This document shows positions 45,816 to 56,569 of a stretch of DNA of 64,000 bases, piece by piece (position 1 is the stretch's first letter; every line of letters starts with the position of its first letter). The stretch is taken from positions 620,001 to 684,000 of the forward strand of contig JAUEDM010000008.1 in assembly GCA_033439685.1 (NCBI GenBank). The letters are read 5' to 3'. The DNA is from Apodospora peruviana. Taxonomy: Eukaryota > Ascomycota > Sordariomycetes > Sordariales > Lasiosphaeriaceae. Both the position numbers and the translations under genes were made by a program. The notes under the pieces are model-generated. The model was not told the origin of the DNA, did no database searches, and saw nothing but the letters and a program-made list of their open reading frames with translations.

Positions 45816-48466
45816 ATGGCCCATCCCGAGGGCCCCACGCTCACCATCGTGGAGCCGAGGCCAGACGGCTCTGGACTCGACGAAGACATCGAGGCCGCCG
45901 CCATCGACGTAACCAAGCTGGAGCAGCTCCGAGATGCGGTCAGGCAAGCGGAATGGCAGCCAGGGAAGCAGGAGTACGCAGTCATGGCCACTCTGGCCGT
46001 TATCTCGCTGATGGTGGCTCTCGACGCAACCATTCTGGTCTCCGTTTTACCGGTCAGCCATCCAATTGAACTCATTTATAACCTGAATGTTTGGCTAATG
46101 CGGATTACAGACCCTAGCAGTCGACTTCGGGGGCACATCAACAGACGCATTTTGGGCCGGGACGTCATACCTCTTGAGTTGCGCGGTATGCCAACCGTTC
46201 ATCGCCGCGTTATCCGACATCTTTGGCCGGAAAGAGATGCTCATGGCGTCGGTGCTGTTTTTCACTCTCGGAACGGTTCTCTGCGCCCCCATCGCCAAAA
46301 GCTTCACCGTCTTCTTCGCCGGCCGCGCGGTCCAGGGCATCGGGGGCGGCGGCATCATCACCATGGGCCAGGTCATCTTTGCCGACATCGTGCCGCTGAG
46401 ACAAAGACCAAAGTACTTTTCTATCGTTCTGGGAGCATGGGCTCTGGGCAGCGTCCTCGGCCCTCTCATCGGTGGGCTGTTTGTTGAGCACGTCTACTGG
46501 AGCTGGTGTTTCTACCTCAATGTAGGGATCTTGTCCTCACCCATTCATCTTTATCATGACATATAAGTGGCTGACAGCTATGATATCCGTGATTCAGTTC
46601 CCCTTCTGCGCATTGGGGCTCGTCCTCGTCCCATTCTGCGTCAAACTCAGCCAGGAAAAGACAACTTTCGCCTCAAAACTGGCCCGAGTGGACTGGATCG
46701 GCGGGTTTCTGTTCATCGCGAGCATGACCAGCTTTCTCATCGGCATATCGTGGGCCGGTGTGCAATTCGCGTGGGGTACCGCTCAGGTTGTGGCCCCCAT
46801 AACCGTCGGAGTGGTCGGTGTTTTGGCCTCCATCGCTTGGGAGGTCTACGTCGCCCGCGAACCGTTTTTGCGGGCATCGCTTTTCTGTTCCACTTCGGCC
46901 ATTGCTGCCTACAGTATTGCGCTGTTTCAGGGCCTGATACTTTTTTGTGCACTGTATTACGTCCCCTTCTACTTCACCGCCGTCCGGTTCTCCTCACCCA
47001 CTCAAGCCGGACTCAACGTCTTCCCCGTCACCTGCTTTCTCCTCCCAGGCAGCATCGTCATCTCGCTCCTGACCTCCCGGCTCGGAAAATTCCGCTGGGC
47101 CGTCTGGGGCGGCTGGGTCCTGGTCGCCGTGTCCTGCGGTCTTTTGGTTCTCTTCGACCAGAACACGAAAACGGTCATATGGGCAGTGATTCTCGCCGTG
47201 TTCGGGATTGGCCATGGCATGCTACTTACTAGCATTAACGTAGGCATCCAGGCGATCAGCAACGTCGAGGACGCCGGTCGTGCTGCCGCCATGTATGCTT
47301 TCATGCGCACGCTAGGAATGTCCATCGGCGTGGCCATCGGCGGTACAGTCTTCCAGAACCTCATGAGCAAGAAGCTTGAGGAGCTGGGATTGCCGGACGA
47401 GATTTCGCACAACTCGGAGGGCTTTGTGCCCAAGATGAGGGCGATGGACCCTACTGATCCTGTTCGTGTCGGCGCTCTGGAGGCTTGTAAGTCCGCTTTC
47501 ACCCATTGGCCAGGTATCCAAACTGACAAAAGATATATAGATGTAAAAGGATTCCATGGCGTGTACTGGACCATTACGGCAGTAGCAGCCGTTGCGTTTT
47601 TGGTCAGCCTGGCAATCAGACATCACAGCATGGACAAGATCCTGGCCACCAAGTTCGTGCTGAAAGGGGCAAGAATCTCTGCTATCGCTGCAGAGCTGGC
47701 CGCCATCGGCTCACCAGCCGGCACGAACGAGGTAGTGTTGGCTGGTCACCTTCCACGTCTGCTCAAAGATTCTGCTGTCGTTCCGGTGGGACCAGACAGC
47801 AGTGACATTATCAGGTCCAAGCCAAAAGATCGAGACACAGGCCGCGATGAAAAACAAAGCAGTAGTGCTTCCTCTGGGTCTGATCATCAGCAGCAACAGG
47901 TTGCTTCTTTAGCTCCTGGCAAAGCCCCAGTTCCGGCTCGGACGTTAACGCCAACCCTGGCAGTGGCGGTGGCTGTTGCGTATTATGTTGAGCCCGGGGG
48001 CATGAAGACTCCGTTTGATGTCTTGTCTAGGACAGGTAGTCAAGCCGCTGAGGCGCCGGCAGCTGACCAGTCTGATGAAGATGACACGTCGCTTGAAGAG
48101 AAGAATGAAGATGATGTGTCGTCGATATCTGGCAGCGCCACGTCGGTCTCGGTTGACGATACTTCGTCTGAGGAGTCATTTTCTGAGACCAATTCTTCTG
48201 ACTACTCGCCTGAAGACTCGACTGAGGAAAGTCTGTCAGAGCCGGCGCAGGCTGAGGAAGTGGAGCGAGAGGAGTTGGCCACGACAGAGCATCAACTACC
48301 GGAACTATTCCTGCCAGCAGCATTAGATGATGAACTGCAGCCAGAGCCTGATGACGTTGGGCTGGAGATGCTGTTCGAGTATGCCACCATTGAGTCGTTA
48401 TTTGAGGAGGATATGATAGCGAAGAACAGTAGTGCACAACCGGAGTCGCGTGCAGAATTACCCTGA
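45816..48466 (+). CDS. MFS drug exporter (DHA2, 14-helix type) with long acidic tail
   Basis: Four exons, 45816-46052, 46111-46521, 46598-47486 and 47541-48466, encode 820 residues. The transporter core spans about residues 55-540. MFS motifs are LMVALDATILVSVLPTLAVDFG (helix 1), LSDIFGRKEML (loop 2-3) and GRAVQGIGGGGIITMGQVI (helix 4, motif B). The antiporter motif C is LGAWALGSVLGPLIGG in helix 5. The fold is that of fungal toxin/drug exporters. After the last helix there are about 280 further residues, much of them Ser/Asp/Glu-rich, which is unusual for DHA2 proteins. The third intron is 54 bases, in frame and without a stop. The substrate is unknown. Confidence 0.9.
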
Positions 48467-48911
48467 ATACCCAGCATCCTTTCCTTTTATTCTTTATGTA
48501 TATAATCCGGGTCTTCTAGTTTCTTGTTAGATGTTTCGAATGAGTGGTGCAGGTGTTTGCGCACCGCGATGAACCACCTAAAATCGGCGAAAGGGCATTC
48601 TAAATTTGATTAGGTGCATCATGATGCTTTGAACATTCATTGGGCAAGCTCTTGTTATGAGGTGAGTCTTGGAGTCGGTGTTAATGGCGGCAGCTAGGTA
48701 ATACTGGACTATATGCTGATTAAATTCTAGCACTTGAACTCAATTGAGATTTGGATCAGGTTCTTCGGTTGAGTTTTGAGTCAGCTTGTGATGTACCACG
48801 GTAGGATATCCATCATTATCAATGGCATGCCATCCTTTGGGAAGATGTCTTATCATTCCAAACAAAATCATAAGCTAACTCAGGAAGACACTAGTGATTC
48901 GACAACATCTC
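48467..48911. other. Convergent spacer
   Basis: Short 3' region between the DHA2 exporter and a minus-strand small gene. Nothing else is visible. Confidence 0.5.
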
Positions 48912-49422
48912 TCAATCCACTATTCCTCTGTACCAGTAGAAGATATCTAAGCCCGTAATCATACTAAGGTAGGCTCTCCCATCCATATACATGACACCAG
49001 TTTGAACATGGGCCAAGATCACTGAGAGTTTGATCTGGGTGGTGATTCGGCCAACGAGTCCTGCCGCGCGAGAGTGAAGTCCACCGTCAGGGCCACACGT
49101 CCAATGCTCGGTACTGTTGGCCTGGTGTAGATGGTCTGGGAACTGTGCCGTCTTGGTGGATGATGGAGAATCGATCATCTCATTCTCCTCTGGAGTAAAG
49201 TCAAAAGATGGATGTTGTCAGATTGGATATGAGACAGGCTTGAAGTGGATCCTTATGAAATAAAGAGGTTCATGTTATGTAAGGTACTGACTGACCTTGT
49301 TGAAAATGAGAGGCCGTCGCAGGCCGTCGCCAGAAGCTCCTCCACCAGTGTATCAGGATGATCAAGGTTGGCGGAAGGGATACGATGAGCATAACACAAG
49401 CGACGATAACGTCGGGAGTCAT
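48912..49422 (-). CDS. Small putative membrane protein, unknown family
   Basis: Two exons on the minus strand, 49422-49296 and 49189-48912, encode 134 residues. Exon 1 carries one strong hydrophobic segment at the start (VIVACVMLIVSLPPTLIILI), followed by HWWRSFWRRP, so an N-out or signal-anchor topology is likely. The intron has donor GTCAGT and acceptor CTCCAG, and splicing joins two open frames (FQQ to EENEMIDS). The rest is polar without a motif. I do not recognise the family. The membrane segment and clean splice support a real gene, but the C-terminal part looks weakly constrained. Confidence 0.5.
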
Positions 49423-51192
49423 GGTGCTTCCGGTATATCCACTGTGGTTTGAAAAGCAAGTGGGCAGGTGGAGGTAAAAGTAGGAGAGAGAGAGCCAAGC
49501 TTGAGTTCGAATGACGAGGACTTTTAACGACCTTGTGCAAAGTTGTTGGAGAGACTGAGAGAGGAAAGGTTAAAGGTATCAAATGTCAAGTCGCACAAGC
49601 AGCTGCAGCCGTCTTGGGAGGGTCCGAGGCAGTAGAAATACAGAAGCAATGCCCAGTCGCTGCATCGCATGGTCGTGTGGCATTGGCCCGACCAGGCTAA
49701 CAGCTCTGTATGGCTGGCCTGAATGGTTATTGAACCCTTCGAACGCCGCCCGGCTGACAGCTTTCAGTCGACGACAGGGATAACGAATCCAGATCGTACG
49801 TCTTTCATCATGAGCATCTGTCGGCACCACCCCCCTCGCCTGATATCGATTTGGGTCCTCTTTCCTGGCCACGTGAGATGACGTTGAAGCAGAGTTGTGA
49901 GCGAGTTACAACCCGAGCCCGATACTTACCTCCCAGCTCTTTACAGGTACCCTATGTGATAACGAGTGAACTGCACTTATACTGCAACTGCGGGACGAAG
50001 GACCAAACCACCTTCTTTTGTGTCCACTAGTTCGGTCCTTTAACCTCAGCTCAGGCAACTCACACAACGGAGTCCCTTACCGACACGTCCCTCGAATGCT
50101 GATTCGCTCTCACAAAAGTCAACAAAGCCTTCTCTACCGAGCAAGGCTTAAGCAATAAGCAGACGACAATGAGTGGGTATCAATTGGGAGGGTGTATCAA
50201 CAACTGCTTTTCACCATGCAGATATGACGCACTGACGCTCGAGGAGACACTACATTAGAAAGAAAAGAACAGACGGACATGGTCGCCGTATGGATGCAGA
50301 CGAGGGGTTGGTTCGGGTTGTAATGGATGCGATGTAAAGCGGGAGACCGATTACCGGGCCAAGGATCTGCATTTTTTGTAAAGCCTAGAGTCCTAGACCC
50401 GACCTCTCCAGTTCCGTTGCGGACGGACCGGGACGGCTAGTCCGCACAGCGCAGCGAACCGTCGAGGGATCATCCGAGTTCGAGACAGGGCAAACACCAC
50501 AACCGAAGGAAAAACGGCTAGAGCTGGAGAAGATCAGGTACTTGGTACCTGGCTGCTTGGGGAGGAGTGGCTGCCTGAGCCTCCGAGGAACTCAGCCTCC
50601 GTTTCAGTGGTTGGCGTTTCCCTTTCCGGGACTGAAATCTACAACTAATAAAGCATCCCTCCATCTTTCAACTGCGAAGTGTAACTGAGCCAGGCTCTTG
50701 GATTACCCACGCACACACGTTCGATTATCTGCACTCTAGCATACTAGTACTCTTAGTAGATTTACTAGTACAATATCATGATTTCTAATTCTTGACAGCT
50801 CCCACCGAGGTTGCAAATGGGCATATACCATGATCCGCTGAATGAACGTGTTATAAAAATCAATGATAAGCTTGACCCTGCTTAGGTATCAGGTCTGGCG
50901 ATATACATTTTCCACTTGCTTCTGCCGTTTCGCTTATCAGGTTGCCGTAAGTAAAGAACACGCTTCAATCATCATCAGCAAGGAAGATACCTTCGTCTCC
51001 CGATAAGAAGAAGAAGCCATGTTGAAAGCGGAATATGATAATTCTGGTATGGACTTGGTATGTTTGCCTCACAGCTACAAGAGTTGCTTCTTAACTCAGC
51101 GAACATTTCTTGAGTAGCTCCTGACCTAATCTATACTCCAACAAAAAGACCACAGCACAGAATCTGTGATAGCAAGACTCCACCTGCTTCAA
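49423..51192. other. 1.8-kb gene-free stretch
   Basis: I see no supportable gene or repeat. Its right end is the 3' flank of the first secreted-protein gene. Confidence 0.4.
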
Positions 51193-51868
51193 TCAAGGAA
51201 GGCAGTAATATATACTGAGACAGCTATTTTTGTTGCTGTCCATAAACATGGCGTGCTTGTCGTCCTTAAATATTGTGAACTTGTTGAACCCATTATCTCC
51301 CGATCTATCACATAAACAAGAAATATCAGTTAACCTCTTCATTACAGTACAACATGAACATAACGAAGAAGGAATACTCTCACCCAACATTGGAGTAATC
51401 CTTCAGGCTCTGCGCATCGCTCCGGATGTTCCACGTGAACTTGGTGCCCGTGCTGAATGTGCAGCTCTTGGTGGCGCCCTCCCATTTGATCTGACCGCGA
51501 GCGATGGAGCTCGTATTGCACTTGTTGGCAGATGACGGGTTGAAGTTGCAGTTGCTATCATTCGCGCAGTACTGCGCAGGGTCAAGTTAGAATTGAACAG
51601 GAAGAGTGAGACTCGGGGGTTGGGGGCTCTGGTGGGCGGCGCTTACCACGACAGCGGAGGAGTTTCCGCAGTTCACAAGATGAATGCCCTCTCCGCGTCT
51701 GACGATGCGGTTGATCACTCTCGTGAAGACATTCGGAACAGCGCCCGTGATCGTCTCTTGTGGAACGACTTCAACGTCGCTGACAGAGGTTTGCTCAGAG
51801 GTTGTGTTCAGCTGAGCAAAGACGCTTGCTGCCAGTGTGGCGACGAACAGGAAGCTGACTGCAACCAT
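51193..51868 (-). CDS. Small secreted cysteine-containing protein, effector-like
   Basis: Three exons on the minus strand (51868-51647, 51571-51384, 51304-51193) encode 173 residues. A signal peptide of about 18 residues (VSFLFVATLAASVFA) is followed by a polar stretch and a dibasic VRR at 56-58, a possible Kex2 cleavage site. The C-terminal domain has cysteines at 67, 76, 82, 92, 111, 165 and 171 and the motifs GEGIHLVNCG, YCANDSNCNF and SCLSIYYCL. Introns are 75 and 79 bases with donors GTAAGC and GTGAGA. Seven cysteines suggests three disulphides and one free residue. The function is unknown; secretion and small size fit an effector or cell-surface factor. Confidence 0.78.
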
Positions 51869-52939
51869 TTTGTGTGAATGAGGAATATATGAGTGGGTTG
51901 GTATTCTGTTTGATGTCACTGCGAATGATGATTTCAGAAGCTCCCCGAACTGAGGTCGGAGGAGCTGAGCGTTTTATATCTCTGCCTTCCAACTGTGTTT
52001 GTGGACCATTCATATGGACACAGCCAGCGTGCTGCACTGACTAAACATATGCGACTGAATTATCAAGCCACGGGAGACTTAATATCAGTACATTTTCTCA
52101 AAAGCTATATATTAAGCTTGCTGCTTTAGATGAGGCAGACTAGTCTTTTGTCCAATTACCGTCGCCAGCGCACAAGCAGCCCCTGGGAACTCAGCCCACC
52201 GTGGATCGGGGTTAGACTTGGCATATAAGGTTTCCCGGTAACCGAAGTCCGGGTAAAGAGCTTTGTCGCGGGTGCTCCGTACCTGTAGAATTAAAAACTG
52301 AGGCGAGGTGGTAGTCGGTCAATATCACTCTGCATATTCGGTTACCTCTCTTGGTAGAAAGAAGCGGATAAAGGAATATGTAAGCGACTTAGTAACGGCA
52401 GGACCAGACATGTTCCCATCACCATCAAAGACTGTTAGATTAATATTAAATGTCTTTGTGGATGCGTCGTGTATGGAACTCTTTTGAAGCATACCTACCG
52501 AGGTAGGCAGCAGTCAATAACATAATGGTTAGGTCTAATAGACCTATCTAGAAGACGATAGTGCAGTCAGACTTTTGGTATCGAAGAGTGTTTGATTCCT
52601 AAAACTGCAGGTTTCTCAGCTTGAGGTAATAAATAGTGTAAGGATGATACGTCTAAAGTCGGACCACCATGGAAATTAAATGGCTGACACGAGAGTACAT
52701 CTAACACTCCCAGTATGGGTTTAGTGCCTTTGCTCTTAATGTGGTTAAAGATTGTCTGTATTTCATGTCTAAATAGGTTTTAGATGTGCTTCTCTCTTAA
52801 GGAGTCAGAGAGAATCACATCCCGCTAAACCTCTGTCTTAGTATTATAACACCGGGCTCTTTCAATTACCACCTGCTCTCTCTCTCTCTACATCGTGCTC
52901 CAATCAATCCGTTATCCATCTCCTAAAGTTCCGTTCCGT
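51869..52939. other. AT-rich spacer between secreted-protein genes
   Basis: No gene is visible. A short CT-microsatellite lies near 52876. Confidence 0.4.
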
Positions 52940-53361
52940 CTATAGTTCATGACCTGCCCTACAGTATAAACCTTCGTCGCCTTTAATGCAGGCTATAAGA
53001 GTGGGATTAGTTTGAATACCACTTTTTCCAATGGGCCAATGGGCGGGAAATGTTTTATCATTACTCACTCCCGTCAACCCTAGGGGACTGTTCGTCACTC
53101 GGCCCGCCAATATAAGCGCATCCGTCGTTTTCTTTATGATGTTCGTTATGAGGTCTTTGACACGCAGCAACTGATGGAGTTAACGATTGATAAAATTAGC
53201 AACTGGAGGGTTGACTTGGAAAGACAAAGATGCCTAAGTGAAAAGGAGAAGAAAGCAAGAAGCAGAAAACAAGACTTACTCGAATTGAGAGCGGTTGCCG
53301 TCACATGGTTAATCGCTAGGGCTGCGATAGTGGCAAGGATAGCAGTCTTGGAGAAGTACAT
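52940..53361 (-). CDS. Small secreted four-cysteine protein, paralogue A
   Basis: Three exons on the minus strand, 53361-53280, 53170-53069 and 52992-52940, encode 78 residues. Exon 1 is a signal peptide (AILATIAALAINHVTATA). Donors are GTAAGT and GTGAGT, acceptors ATCAG and TATAG, and a CTAAT branch site precedes exon 3. Both introns are phase 1. The mature protein has Cys31, 45, 63 and 72 and ends GDEGLYCRAGHEL. The exon structure, total length and cysteine pattern match the gene at 54745-55134, which decided the splice choice: both second exons begin TTGCTGC at the same place. The function is unknown. Confidence 0.7.
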
Positions 53362-54744
53362 TTTAACAGACGGAGTGTGTTTTGCACGCAAGGTTGGTAA
53401 GGAAGAAATAAGTGATTTTGAAGCTTTGTTGGTCTGGCTTTTGGTTTGTTTGGCTTGGATGATATAGAGTATCAAGTTGCTTTAGAAAGGGAGCCTTCTG
53501 TCTTTTATGCTTGGGGAGTCTTATCACATTTACCACACAGTGATACGCGAAGAAGAGGTAGGGACAGGGGTTAGGGCTATTTTGATCACTGCTTAAAAGA
53601 AATTTGCCTTGGCGCGATAGATTGTTGTCTCAAAAGGTTACCCTCGGCGCTATCGGTGTTCGGTTTGCGAGGAGTTCTGCTTATTGTCGTTCGCGGCCGG
53701 AGATCACGGGGCGGAGGGCTAGGTACATGGATGTGCCTAAGCAGCTTAGATCCGCGCCGTGGGAACTCCGCCGTGACAGGGAATACTGTATAGTCTAGCC
53801 TCCGAAGCCTCTCGGCTCACAGGCATTTTCAACTATGAAACAAACTCAGGCGCGCGGCCGGTAAGAGACCGTAGTAGCTTGGTGCCTACTATGGTGAAAT
53901 TAACACTGGACGTCTATACATAGGCCTAAGCCACCCGGGCAACTTTCACCTAACCCGGATCCCGCCGGACCAGACTTCTCGGGCCAACAGGCTCAGGCAT
54001 GCTGCCAGTAAGAGACCCGTAATAGGTTGGTGCTTACTGTGGTAAATTAACACTGGACCTCTATACATAGGCCTAAGCCACCGGGGCGACCTTTGCCTAA
54101 ACCGGATCCCGCCGGACCAGATTTTCTCGGGACCAGACTCCGAATGCCGGTAGTTATCTGCTTGGCAATGGCCCGGCGCAGGTCCAACATGATCATCAGC
54201 TGTCGACAGGACTCATGGGCTCGCATTCAACCGTGGTCACCACGTCGACGACCTCCAGACTCGCCGGCGGTTCCTGTCAGCTTCGGCCGGTTCTTCCAGC
54301 GGTCTTTTTTTTTCCCGCTGGTAACTTACAAGCTCCGTGTCTGCGAAGGCAAGGAAGGAATGACAACTTGGTTGACCAATGTCGATCAATATTCGGAATA
54401 TACGGTGAATCGGTGACCGGCTTTGCCGCTGCTCCAGCCACCTACCGTTGACTTATTTGGATATCAAGCCTATTATTGACCACCAGCGACGTTCCCGTGA
54501 CTGAGACCTCACAACATGAAGGAAAGAAATCACAGACGCTCTACATAGCACAGTCATCTCTCTCTAGGAACTAAGTTGAAAGCAGTGAAAAGGTAATCAA
54601 ATTGCAATACATTTCTGCCATCTCAATACTATCTATCCAGCAACTAATAAACCAAAACTACTAACCCCCATCCCGGTACACGAAAGCCACCCAGATACTA
54701 GGGTACCTCAAAATTCCTTAAATCCAATGCGACTTTCGGAGTGA
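53362..54744. other. Spacer between the two paralogous secreted-protein genes
   Basis: No gene is supported here. It contains a 147-base tandem duplication (53845-54137) and the promoter of the gene at 52940-53361. Confidence 0.45.
53845..54137. repeat. Imperfect tandem duplication, 147-base period
   Basis: Two head-to-tail units begin with CTCAGG at 53845 and 53992. Shared words include TTAACACTGGAC, CTATACATAGGCCTAAGCCACC and CGGATCCCGCCGGACCAG in the same order. The units differ by substitutions and a few small indels, so the duplication is not very recent. Neither unit encodes a clear protein. Confidence 0.85.
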
Positions 54745-55134
54745 TCACAACGCTTCGTGGGCGCAGTATAGACCATTGCCGCCAGCTGCTCCCGAGAAGC
54801 ATTCTGTATTATAATCGTTAGTAACTGAAGCCCGGCGGTAACTTCAACATTTTATTGTATTGTTATGGACGTCACTTACTCCCTTGCCAGTGGTCGTCGC
54901 CTTCAGCAACACCATGAATGAACTCGCAACTATCCCCAGCCTTCTTGCCACCATTGTAAGGATCCTGGCATGCAGCAACTGGATTTTATCAAAATGAAGT
55001 ATATTAGTCATGCTCCTTTATCTTGTGGGTCGAGGATGGAAACGATGAAACTTACGCATATTGGTGGATGTTGCTGCGACAAGACTAGCCGAGAAGAGGC
55101 CCGCGAGAGCAACGAAAACAGTAGTAGCCTTCAT
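54745..55134 (-). CDS. Small secreted four-cysteine protein, paralogue B
   Basis: Three exons on the minus strand, 55134-55056, 54978-54880 and 54803-54745, encode 78 residues. Exon 1 is almost entirely a signal peptide (TTVFVALAGLFSASLVAA). Donors are both GTAAGT and acceptors CCAG and ACAG, with a TACTAACG branch site in intron 2. Both introns are phase 1. The mature part has Cys30, 44, 61 and 73 (AACQDPYNGG, DSCEFIHG, GKCFSG, GLYC). It shares gene structure, cysteine spacing (13 residues between the first two) and the C-terminal GLYC motif with the gene at 52940-53361. I do not recognise a named family; it could be an effector, a small antimicrobial or a signalling peptide. Confidence 0.8.
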
Positions 55135-55874
55135 TGTGCTTGAGAGAAGAAGAATTAAAGTAGTTCGGAGTGAAACTTGAGTAAAATTGGTAGATAAGGC
55201 AGTTGTGCAGTGATGAAGAGGTCGAGGCAGATGTTAGTGATGATGCTGAGGAGAAATGATTTAGTCTTTTTTAAATGGTGGTCATATGTCCTTTTTATAT
55301 TAATTCTTCCCGATAGAAAGAGCTCAAGTCACCGTGAGCTGTTTATTTTTAACAATGATCTCACTCCTTAGATGCGAACATAATTCCTCAGGGGCTGGTG
55401 ATCATTTCGAATCAAGGCTGAATTGGCGCAGCCGTAGACCGAGGCCGAGGCTGCTCGGATGCTCGTTATCTCCGTAGATGTAAACGGTTACATCCTCCAG
55501 ACCATCCTCCAGACCTTCACCTAGGTAACCAGGGTAATTACTTTCCAGAATGGGAAATGGTAGGGCCGAACTACTTCAATCTATACTTAGTTTCGTTCGC
55601 GATGTATTTTTGGTCTCAACGGGCTTGATAATGTTTTCAATCTGCGTTTCTCCAAGGAGCAAGGGCCACATGCACCAAAAGGAAGCTGAGAATTGGACCA
55701 GAAACCCAGATATATAAGTGAGCCGGAAGCCCTGCCTCCAAGATTCGGCTGGTCCTACAAACTCAACATTCCACCCAGTCTTGTATCATCAAACCATCAC
55801 ATTAACCTTGTCACTTTCTTCGAAATATTCACACAAGTTCAACAAAGCATTCCCTCCACACAAAACAGACCAAA
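55135..55874. promoter_or_regulatory. Divergent promoter between two secreted-protein genes
   Basis: This 740-base region drives the genes at 54745-55134 (minus) and 55875-56569 (plus). A TATA-like run (TTTTTATATTAA near 55293) lies upstream of the minus-strand gene and GATATATAAG near 55709 upstream of the plus-strand gene. No other element is assigned. Confidence 0.5.
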
Positions 55875-56569
55875 ATGGCGCACTTCAAGATTCTCAGTGT
55901 TGTTGCCTTCTTGTGGCTCCTTGCCACGTCCACATCAGCTGCTCCTGCTGCTGTGGTGGACGATCTCAACCCAACAATTCGGATTGACGATCTCGTCGTC
56001 CTCAGCGGCAATGTTCTCAAATTTGATCCTATCGGCGGCTTGAACAGCACTACCCAAGACTCGACATGGCAGCTTGAGTACCTGAAGTCTCTTGACTCCA
56101 GCAAGATTGCCGCTGTTCACCACGAGCAGCAACACCTCACCTATGAGTCCATGGCCAACAACACCATCATCGTCCAGCGGAACGATGATTTTGACAGTGT
56201 CGTCCCGCTGCACAAGAGACAGCTGACCCCGCATGCCATCTGTGTAAGTTCAGAACTCCAGATCAGTGTTCCCGGATTAAAAAAGAAACGAATCGAGCTA
56301 ATTACCTACCTGAATAACCCATCATGCCCTACTTTCAGTTCGACTGCATGCTTCTCGTACTCCTGTCCACGACGGGCGAATCTCGAACCTTTGCCTACGG
56401 CGTATGTGAACCCGTTTGCGGGAGCTTGGGAATTAGGTTGGGGGGAGGTTTGGGGATAGCCACCCAAGCTGTTAATCTGGCCGCTCAACTGGGATTGGAC
56501 TGGAGATTCGGATACGATCATGCTCAACGATTCTACATGGCGTGGTTGGCCGCACCGACCAACTTTTAA
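55875..56569 (+). CDS. Secreted proprotein with Kex2-type site
   Basis: Exon 1, 55875-56243, starts AAAATGGCG and encodes a signal peptide (residues 5-22), then a polar region with two N-glycosylation sequons and a KR at 114-115 (PLHKRQLTPHAIC), a classic Kex2 site. A GTAAGT donor at 56244 and TTTCAG acceptor ending at 56338 predict exon 2 at 56339-56569 and a total of 199 residues. Exon 2 adds four cysteines but also an unexpectedly hydrophobic start. If the intron is kept, the frame instead ends at 56459 with a different Cys-containing tail. The N-terminal pro-region is well supported and the C-terminus is not. Confidence 0.62.

Noticed and set aside
53154..53280. Two-exon model for the secreted protein at 52940-53361, reading the last 72 codons as one exon
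   Set aside because: The three-exon model has better splice sites and matches the paralogue in exon phase, length and cysteines.
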